From NCBI RefSeq assembly GCF_023715725.1, contig NZ_JAMBOT010000005.1, forward strand, positions 62,001 through 126,000: a stretch of 64,000 nucleotides of DNA, given 5' to 3'. The stretch's first letter is position 1. Each line of letters starts with the position of its first letter. The notes under the pieces were generated by a model. That model did no database searches and was not told where the DNA came from. It worked only from the letters and a program-made list of their open reading frames with translations. Both the position numbers and the translations under genes were made by a program. Origin of the DNA: Paenibacillus pasadenensis (GTDB lineage: Bacteria > Bacillota > Bacilli > Paenibacillales > Paenibacillaceae). Positions 58,365 through 64,000 of this stretch are shown in pieces.

Positions 58365-60188
58365 TTACCAGCTTTTTGGACCGATCATGTCGGCAAACGT
58401 CAATGTTTTTGGATAAGACTTGGACATCCCCAAGCCGCTGCGCGCTTGGCTGCGAACCGTCACAAGCTCCGGCTTGGAGTAGAAAAACATCATCTTTTCG
58501 TCTCTCCGATCGGCCGGATGCAACGGTTTATCGTAGAGCAGAAAGGCCGCCCAGGCGTCGGCGATGTCCTCCTGCGCCTGATACGCGCTTGCATCGCGGA
58601 AAAACAGCTTGGTGTACAGCTTGGTCATCGGTTTGCCGGCGCGCGCGGCTGCTTCGACCTCCGGCGTCCAGAACTTGCTGTAATACTGAGTCATGAGCGA
58701 GTCCTTGCGGTAGTAGGCCCATTGGCTGCTGCCGGATGCCGGACCGGCGAAGGCCGAGCCGAGCAAACCGCCGGAGCCGCCTAGCGCTGAGGAGGCGCCG
58801 CCGATATGATCTAACTGCGCACCTCCGGCCCCCTGCTGCGTCACGAGCTTGCCGAGCTCGCGTGCCAGCGCCCAGCGCGTTTTCGCCGCAGAGCCAGCGG
58901 TTAAATCGGAAGGGTCCAGCACAAGCCGCACTTGGCCTTTGCCAAGCGTCTCCACCCGGGAAATCCCGCCCCGATGCACTTCAAGCCGCAGCTGTTTCAC
59001 CAGCGTCCAGTATGACTTTGGATAAATGGCGCGAATCTGCTTCCATAGCTGCTCCGCTGCGGCATGCTGTTTTACGGTCGGAATATACCCGGATTCCTTG
59101 CGCAGCTTCAACGTTCCTTCGCTTGTTACATCGTACAGTCCTACGGAAAAAGACGAACCGAACAGCTCGGAGCTTTTAATGCCGATTTTTTGAAAGTCGC
59201 TGGTCGGCAGCGCTTCAACCGTATCCGCGATGCCCTCCAGATTGGCAAGCAGCTCGGCATACAGCCCTTGCTCATACTGCCGGAAAGCCAGCTCGGCCTT
59301 ATCTTCCAGGGAGGTGTACGCAGCGGATTTCAACACAGGTTTGGCTTTTTCCAGGAAACGGGCGATACCTTTGAAGTAGGCCGTATTATGCAGCGTTCCA
59401 GCCCCTTCCGGACCGGCGTTGCCGTTGCTGGAGCCGGAACCGGAGCCAGAGCTGCCGCCTTCGTTTGCTCCTGTACCGGTGCCGCTGCCGGTTCCAGGCG
59501 ATTTTTCGGACAGACGGCGGGCTCCCGCATAACGTTCCTGCCAGTAAGACGAGCTCAGCGAGGAGCGTTTGACGCCGTCGACGGTAGCGGCCACGAACTC
59601 GCGGTTGCCGATGTAGATGCCGCAGAAGCTGACTGTCTCGCCGCTTTTGAAAAAGACGGCATCTCCAGGCAGCAGCAGGCTCTGCCCGCCGACCTGAGCG
59701 CCGTTTTTGTACTGCTCGGCAATCGTGCGGGGAAGAATCGTTTCCGCTGCGGAATAGCGGTAAATGTAATAGAGAAAACCGGAGGCGTCAAAGCCTGCCG
59801 GGGAGCTTCCGCCATATTGGTAGGGCGTGCCGAGATAATCGAGCGCGTAGTCGGCAACGGCTCCCCCAAGCGCGTCTGGGCTGAGCGTGCCTTTCTCGGA
59901 AATCGGCGAATCGGACTCAGCCGACAAAACGCTGACGCTGCCGGGCTTGCTCGGCGTTTCCGGCGAGCCTGCCGAATTGCCTTCGGCTCCGCCTCCAGAG
60001 CTCATGCCCGCCAGCTCCCGCGCTGAGTCGGCATTGGTCAGATCGGCCGAAGGAGTCGAAGATGCGGCGAATGCATCCGGTCCTGGAATGGTTTTTGCTC
60101 CTGGTGAAATGTTTGATGGCTCCGCATAGGCGGCGCCTCCTGCTGCGATGATGGCAAAAGCGGTTCCGGTCCAAATCAAACGGCGCAT
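58365..60188 (-). CDS. Secreted protein with degenerate NlpC/P60 domain and degenerate metallopeptidase-like domain
   Basis: 607 residues. Signal peptide (about 1-22). A Ser/Gly/Ala/Pro-rich linker leads to an NlpC/P60 fold (about 105-205). Its landmark GTPYQYGGSSPAGFDASGF has Ala135 where the catalytic Cys should be, and VSFCGIYIG has Phe188 in place of the catalytic His. The third polar residue (His in FIHA) is Ala (FVAA). A Gly/Ser/Asn linker (about 230-262) follows. The last 300 residues contain WALARELGKLV (about 439-449), which looks like a lost HExxH (RELGK). They also contain QEDIADAWAAFLL and a MMFFYSKPELV stretch resembling the end of secreted zinc peptidases. AGGAG precedes the ATG. 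A wall-binding or inhibitor role is plausible but unproven. Confidence 0.7.
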   Translation of the reverse strand: MRRLIWTGTAFAIIAAGGAAYAEPSNISPGAKTIPGPDAFAASSTPSADLTNADSARELAGMSSGGGAEGNSAGSPETPSKPGSVSVLSAESDSPISEKGTLSPDALGGAVADYALDYLGTPYQYGGSSPAGFDASGFLYYIYRYSAAETILPRTIAEQYKNGAQVGGQSLLLPGDAVFFKSGETVSFCGIYIGNREFVAATVDGVKRSSLSSSYWQERYAGARRLSEKSPGTGSGTGTGANEGGSSGSGSGSSNGNAGPEGAGTLHNTAYFKGIARFLEKAKPVLKSAAYTSLEDKAELAFRQYEQGLYAELLANLEGIADTVEALPTSDFQKIGIKSSELFGSSFSVGLYDVTSEGTLKLRKESGYIPTVKQHAAAEQLWKQIRAIYPKSYWTLVKQLRLEVHRGGISRVETLGKGQVRLVLDPSDLTAGSAAKTRWALARELGKLVTQQGAGGAQLDHIGGASSALGGSGGLLGSAFAGPASGSSQWAYYRKDSLMTQYYSKFWTPEVEAAARAGKPMTKLYTKLFFRDASAYQAQEDIADAWAAFLLYDKPLHPADRRDEKMMFFYSKPELVTVRSQARSGLGMSKSYPKTLTFADMIGPKSW

Positions 60189-60591
60189 AATCTCACTCCT
60201 GGTCGTAGTCTAGGTGTAATGGAAAAGGCAAACAGACTTTCGTATTATAACAGGATCATTGTTATCGTTAATCGGACTTACGACATATGGGAATCTTAAT
60301 TGCAATTTTAGTAAATCGATATATCAAAAGTCCTCTATCTCGAAAGAAAAGTGAACCTTGAGGCCTTCTCTTGTTCGAAAACAGGAACGGATTGGAAGAA
60401 GAGGGTCTGCGGATATGGGTCATAAGAATCAACCCAACGCTTCAGCTGGCGCATTTTTACTCGGAAATGCGGTACCCTCCAAGATGGTTTGAGGTATAAT
60501 ATTGGCATACATAGGCTTGTCCGGCGCTATCCAGTCCGAATTACTTAGCGGCAGGAGGGCGTGCAAGCGCAAGAGGAGGGAAGACTGCAGC
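60189..60591 (+). other. Intergenic region upstream of potA
   Basis: This gap of about 400 bp has no gene I can support. A perfect TATAAT lies at 60495-60500, a possible -10 of the pot operon, but no good -35 stands 16-18 bp upstream. A 25-codon frame (60415-60492) is too weak to call. No riboswitch fold was recognised. Confidence 0.5.
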
Positions 60592-61746
60592 ATGAATCAG
60601 GTACCGGTCATATCATTCCGGGGAGTAACCAAGCAATACGAGGACGGGGTTCCCGTGTTGAACGATGTCTCATTCGACATTGAGCGGGGCAAGTTTTACA
60701 CGCTCCTGGGCCCGTCAGGCTGTGGTAAAACGACCATTCTCCGGCTTATCGCCGGATTCATGGAGCCGACAAACGGCGAGATCCGCATGGACGGCAAGCT
60801 GATCAACGATGTGCCCGCCAACAAACGTCAGGTCAATACGGTGTTCCAGGATTACGCGCTGTTCCCGCATCTGAACGTGTTCGACAACGTCGCCTTTGGC
60901 CTGCGTATCCGCAAGCTGAAGAAGGATGAAATCGAGAGAAAAGTGAAGGAAGCGCTCCGTTTTGTCAATCTGGAGGGCTACGGCCAGCGGGAAATCCGCG
61001 AGATGTCCGGCGGCCAGCGGCAGCGTGTGGCGATTGCCCGGGCGATCGTCAACGAGCCGAAGCTGCTGCTGCTTGACGAGCCGCTCTCGGCGCTGGATCT
61101 GAAGCTGCGCACGGAGATGCAGTACGAGCTGCGGGAGCTGCAGCGCAGGCTGGGCATTACGTTTATTTTTGTTACGCATGACCAGGAAGAGGCGCTCGCG
61201 ATGTCGGACGAAATTTTTGTCCTCAACAAAGGCGTCATTGAGCAGAGCGGCACACCGACGGATATTTACGATGAGCCGATCAACCGGTTCGTGGCTGACT
61301 TTATCGGCGAATCCAACATCGTGCCGGGACGGATGCTGGAGGACTTAAAGGTTGAGTTTGCCGGGAAAACATTTGAATGCGTCGACGGCGGCCTTCGTCG
61401 CGGCGAACCGGTCGAGGTGGTGCTGCGTCCGGAGGATTTGGAGATTACGGCTGCCGGGGCGGGCAAGCTGACGGCAACGGTGGATACGCAGCTGTTTCGC
61501 GGCGTTCACTATGAAATTATTTGCATGGACGAAGCCGGCAACGAATGGATGGTCCATTCGACGCGCAAGGCGACTGTCGGCGAGGTGATCGGCCTGGACT
61601 TCGAGCCGGAGGCGATTCATGTTATGCGCTTTGGCGAATCCGAGGAGGACTTTGACGCCCGCCTCGAAGCCTACAGCGAAGGCGATGAAGAAGAGGCCGG
61701 GACGGCGCCGGGTATCGAGACCGGACGTCCGGGAGGGAACAGCTAG
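60592..61746 (+). CDS. potA: Spermidine/putrescine ABC transporter ATPase PotA
   Basis: 384 residues from ATG 60592, with AGAGGAGGG upstream; the longer frame is not needed. ABC motifs: Walker [10 protein letters not shown] (about 39-47), Q-loop [10 protein letters not shown] (about 84-93), signature LSGGQ-type [19 protein letters not shown] (about 137-155), Walker [13 protein letters not shown] (about 157-168), H-loop [14 protein letters not shown] domain follows (about 250-360). The next gene starts at the stop of this one. Confidence 0.93.
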   Translation: MNQVPVISFRGVTKQYEDGVPVLNDVSFDIERGKFYTLLGPSGCGKTTILRLIAGFMEPTNGEIRMDGKLINDVPANKRQVNTVFQDYALFPHLNVFDNVAFGLRIRKLKKDEIERKVKEALRFVNLEGYGQREIREMSGGQRQRVAIARAIVNEPKLLLLDEPLSALDLKLRTEMQYELRELQRRLGITFIFVTHDQEEALAMSDEIFVLNKGVIEQSGTPTDIYDEPINRFVADFIGESNIVPGRMLEDLKVEFAGKTFECVDGGLRRGEPVEVVLRPEDLEITAAGAGKLTATVDTQLFRGVHYEIICMDEAGNEWMVHSTRKATVGEVIGLDFEPEAIHVMRFGESEEDFDARLEAYSEGDEEEAGTAPGIETGRPGGNS

Positions 61747-62549
61747 TGTCCGTTCGGAGCCGCAACCTGTTTCTCGTGCCTTATATGCTGTGGATCATTC
61801 TGTTTGTAGCCGCGCCTATTGCGCTTATTGCGTACCGGTCGTTTTTTAACGTCGAGGGCGCGTTCACGCTGGACAACTACGCCCGATTTTTTACGCCGGT
61901 TTACCTGAAAATGACGCTCAGCTCATTTTGGTACGCCTTTCTCATTACGCTGTTTTCGCTGCTGATCGCTTACCCGGCTGCATGGCTGCTGACGCGTACA
62001 AAGCATAAACAGCTGTGGCTGCTGCTGATCATCCTGCCGACATGGATCAACCTGCTGCTGAAGGTGTACGCATTTCTCGGCATTTTTGGCACGTACGGAG
62101 CGGTCAACAAAACGCTGGAATGGATCGGCATCGGCACGCAGCAAATTCTGTTCACCGACTTCAGCTTTGTGTTTGTGTCGGTGTATATTTTCATTCCGTT
62201 TATGATTTTGCCGATTTTTAATGCGCTGGAGGAATTGAATCCTTCGCTCGTATTCGCGGCGCGTGATCTTGGCGCTTCCGCATGGACGACGTTCAGCAAG
62301 GTGGTCTTTCCGCTGACCATCGACGGCGTGAAGGCTGGCTGCCAAGCCGTGTTTATTCCGGCGCTGTCGCTGTTCATGATTACGCGGCTTGTCGCCGGCA
62401 ACCGGGTCATTACGCTCGGCACGGCGATTGAGCAGCATTTTCTGGTCACCCAGGATTGGGGCATGGGCTCAACGATTGCGGTATTCCTCATTATCGTCAT
62501 GGTGCTCATCATGTTTGCGGCCGGACAAAGAAAGGCGGGATCAAGATGA
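61746..62549 (+). CDS. potB: Spermidine/putrescine ABC transporter permease PotB
   Basis: 267 residues from GTG 61746, which overlaps the potA stop by one base; GGGAGGG lies upstream. Six membrane helices. The permease EAA loop is seen in EELNPSLVFAARDLGASAWTTFSKVVFPL (about 160-190). It forms the channel with PotC. ATG of potC overlaps its stop. Confidence 0.93.
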   Translation: MSVRSRNLFLVPYMLWIILFVAAPIALIAYRSFFNVEGAFTLDNYARFFTPVYLKMTLSSFWYAFLITLFSLLIAYPAAWLLTRTKHKQLWLLLIILPTWINLLLKVYAFLGIFGTYGAVNKTLEWIGIGTQQILFTDFSFVFVSVYIFIPFMILPIFNALEELNPSLVFAARDLGASAWTTFSKVVFPLTIDGVKAGCQAVFIPALSLFMITRLVAGNRVITLGTAIEQHFLVTQDWGMGSTIAVFLIIVMVLIMFAAGQRKAGSR

Positions 62550-63394
62550 ATGAAACCCGCAAATGGCGCTGGTCCCATCTGTATCTGATTGCTGTGTTTG
62601 CGATCATGTACGCGCCTATTTTTTATTTGACGTTTTACTCGTTCAACAGCGGCGGCACGATGCACGGGTACGAAGGCTTCACGCTGGACTGGTACCGCGA
62701 GGTGTTCGCCGATACGCGCCTGCTCATCATCGTCCTGAATACGCTTGTCATCGCGCTGCTGTCCGGGCTGATGTCCACCGTGCTCGGCGTGCTGGGCGCG
62801 CTGGCGATTTATGAGGTGCGCCGCCGCCGTACGAAAAACACGCTGCTCAGCTTCAACAACGTGCTGATCGTCAGCCCCGATGTCATCATCGGCGCGTCTT
62901 TTCTCATTATGTTCACGATGATTGGCATCAAGCTCGGCTTTGTGTCGGTGCTGATGTCGCATATCGCGTTCAGCGTTCCGATCGTCGTGCTGATGGTGCT
63001 GCCGAAGCTGCAGGAGATGAGCCCTACGCTCATCGATGCCGCGCGCGATCTGGGCGCAAGCCGCCTGCAGGTATTGACCGGCGTTGTGCTGCCGTTTATC
63101 CGCCCCGGCATTTTTGCGGGATTTTTCATGGCGCTGACGTACTCGCTGGATGACTTTGCGGTAACGTTTTTTGTAACGGGCAACGGTTATTCCACGCTGT
63201 CGGTAGAGATTTACTCCCGCGCGCGGCAGGGCATTTCCCTGTCGATCAATGCGCTGTCCACGCTTATCTTCCTGTTCACGATGCTGCTCGTCGCCGGTTA
63301 TTATTTTATCACTAGACGCGGCGGAACAGGAGCGCAGCATGCGGCGGGACGGGGCGGGGCTGCTGCCGGAGCCGGAAAGGAGGGGTCCCGTTGA
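62546..63394 (+). CDS. potC: Spermidine/putrescine ABC transporter permease PotC
   Basis: 282 residues from ATG 62546, an ATGA overlap with the potB stop. Six helices; EAA loop at TLIDAARDLGASRLQVLTGVVLPFI (about 157-181). The end has a Gly/Ala-rich tail (GRGGAAAGAGKEGSR) longer than the usual PotC. Confidence 0.93.
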   Translation: MNETRKWRWSHLYLIAVFAIMYAPIFYLTFYSFNSGGTMHGYEGFTLDWYREVFADTRLLIIVLNTLVIALLSGLMSTVLGVLGALAIYEVRRRRTKNTLLSFNNVLIVSPDVIIGASFLIMFTMIGIKLGFVSVLMSHIAFSVPIVVLMVLPKLQEMSPTLIDAARDLGASRLQVLTGVVLPFIRPGIFAGFFMALTYSLDDFAVTFFVTGNGYSTLSVEIYSRARQGISLSINALSTLIFLFTMLLVAGYYFITRRGGTGAQHAAGRGGAAAGAGKEGSR

Positions 63395-64000
63395 AAAGCC
63401 TGATCCGCTCGTTCGCAGCGATTCTCGTAGCGGCGCTTGGCTGCCTGTATTTGGCGACCTATCTTAATTCCAGTGAAGGTTATTCCGGCTCCAATACGCT
63501 GACGATCTACAACTGGGGCGACTATATCGATCCCGAGCTGCTGGACCAGTTCCAGAAGGAAACGGGCATTACGGTCATTTATCAAACGTTTGATTCCAAC
63601 GAAGCGATGATGACCAAGATCCAGCAGGGAGGCACGACATACGATCTGGCCGTCCCGTCGGAGTACGCCATCGATAAAATGAAGCAGGAGGATCTGCTGC
63701 TGCCGATCGACCACTCCAAGCTGCCGAATTTGAAGCATATCGACGAGCGTTTCCTCGATCTGAGCTTTGATAAGGGGAATGCCTACTCGATTCCGTATTT
63801 CTGGGGCACGGTCGGCGTGGTGTATAACCCCGAGCTTGTGCCGGAGGATATTAAGTTCGCCAGCTGGGACGACCTGTGGGACCCCCGTCTTGGCAACAGC
63901 ATTATGCTGGTGGACGGGGCGCGCGAGGTGATCGGCTTCGGCCTGAACAGCCTGGGCTACTCCTTGAACGATACAAAGGAGGAGCATTTGCAGGAAACGC
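63391..64000 (+). CDS. potD: Spermidine/putrescine-binding protein PotD, 3' end outside window
   Basis: About 203 residues are visible from TTG 63391, which overlaps the potC stop by 4 bp and has AAAGGAGGGG in front. The N-terminus is a hydrophobic segment (FAAILVAALGCLYLATYL). The Cys in LGC is a weak lipobox, so it may be a lipoprotein or an uncleaved membrane anchor. The mature part starts LTIYNWGDYIDPELLDQFQ, the classic PotD beginning, and IPYFWGTVGVVYNPELV is also typical. It delivers polyamines to PotBC. Confidence 0.9.
   Translation, partial: MKSLIRSFAAILVAALGCLYLATYLNSSEGYSGSNTLTIYNWGDYIDPELLDQFQKETGITVIYQTFDSNEAMMTKIQQGGTTYDLAVPSEYAIDKMKQEDLLLPIDHSKLPNLKHIDERFLDLSFDKGNAYSIPYFWGTVGVVYNPELVPEDIKFASWDDLWDPRLGNSIMLVDGAREVIGFGLNSLGYSLNDTKEEHLQET

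Noticed and set aside
60415..60492. 25-codon frame upstream of potA
   Set aside because: Weak start signal, no homology, and it precedes the candidate -10 box of the pot operon.
61970..63340. 456-codon minus-strand frame antisense to potB and potC
   Set aside because: High-GC shadow frame rich in Arg, His and Gln; the plus-strand genes are certain.

Overview
The window looks like a chromosomal segment of a Paenibacillus-type bacterium (spore-forming Bacillota with a fairly GC-rich genome). This rests on gene content and signals, not on a database match. Ribosome-binding sites are strong AGGAGG types. Many genes have clear Bacillus counterparts in the same arrangement: dgk-dck, ccpN-pdrP, gapB, adeR-ald, khtTU and rsgA. 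It is a patchwork of short operons on both strands, not one large cluster. A single IS3-type insertion sequence is the only clear mobile element.

Layout. 1-5 kb: a divergent SRAP protein (cut by the window edge), an AraC regulator, a BASS/ACR3-like transporter, a DUF3817 protein and RsgA. 5-8 kb: the dgk-dck salvage kinase pair, then a beta-propeller-like protein plus flavodoxin transcribed from a region with two Fur-box-like sites. 8-13.7 kb: ilvA with a near-consensus promoter, and a TetR-MMPL efflux operon. 13.8-20.8 kb: a leftward gluconeogenic block, glpX, gapB, an SR1P-like zinc-ribbon peptide, ppdK, ccpN and pdrP. It brings together a PEP-forming enzyme, its phosphorylation regulator, the CcpN repressor and probable CcpN targets. 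21-32 kb: MFS and VTT membrane proteins, two small hydrophilic proteins, an FUSC-type membrane protein, two membrane histidine kinases, a Nudix hydrolase, a tyrosinase-like protein with a Met/Pro-rich tail, a YfcE-type phosphoesterase, a YkgJ-type cysteine-cluster protein, tRNA-Thr(CGU) and a UspA protein. 32-42 kb: aldo/keto reductase, HD-GYP protein, aldose epimerase, acetyltransferase, SDR, TrxR-like flavoprotein, VanY-like carboxypeptidase lipoprotein, alpha/beta hydrolase and a membrane-anchored parvulin. 42.5-44.4 kb: an IS3 element with a canonical -1 frameshift site, a seven-copy 51-bp tandem array, and a fragment of a second transposase. 44.4-49.3 kb: adeR, ald and aspA, which feed alanine and aspartate into central metabolism. 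49-60 kb: an Eis-like acetyltransferase, the KhtTU potassium/proton antiporter, an M3 oligopeptidase, ribokinase, another aldo/keto reductase, and a secreted protein built from two apparently catalytically dead peptidase domains. 60.5-64 kb: the potABCD polyamine ABC transporter, with potD cut by the window end.

The points most worth a second look are the gluconeogenic/CcpN/SR1P block, the tyrosinase-like protein, the double pseudo-peptidase, the Fur-box flavodoxin operon, and the repeat array between two transposase genes. All functional statements come from motif reading by eye. No alignment, HMM or folding program was run.
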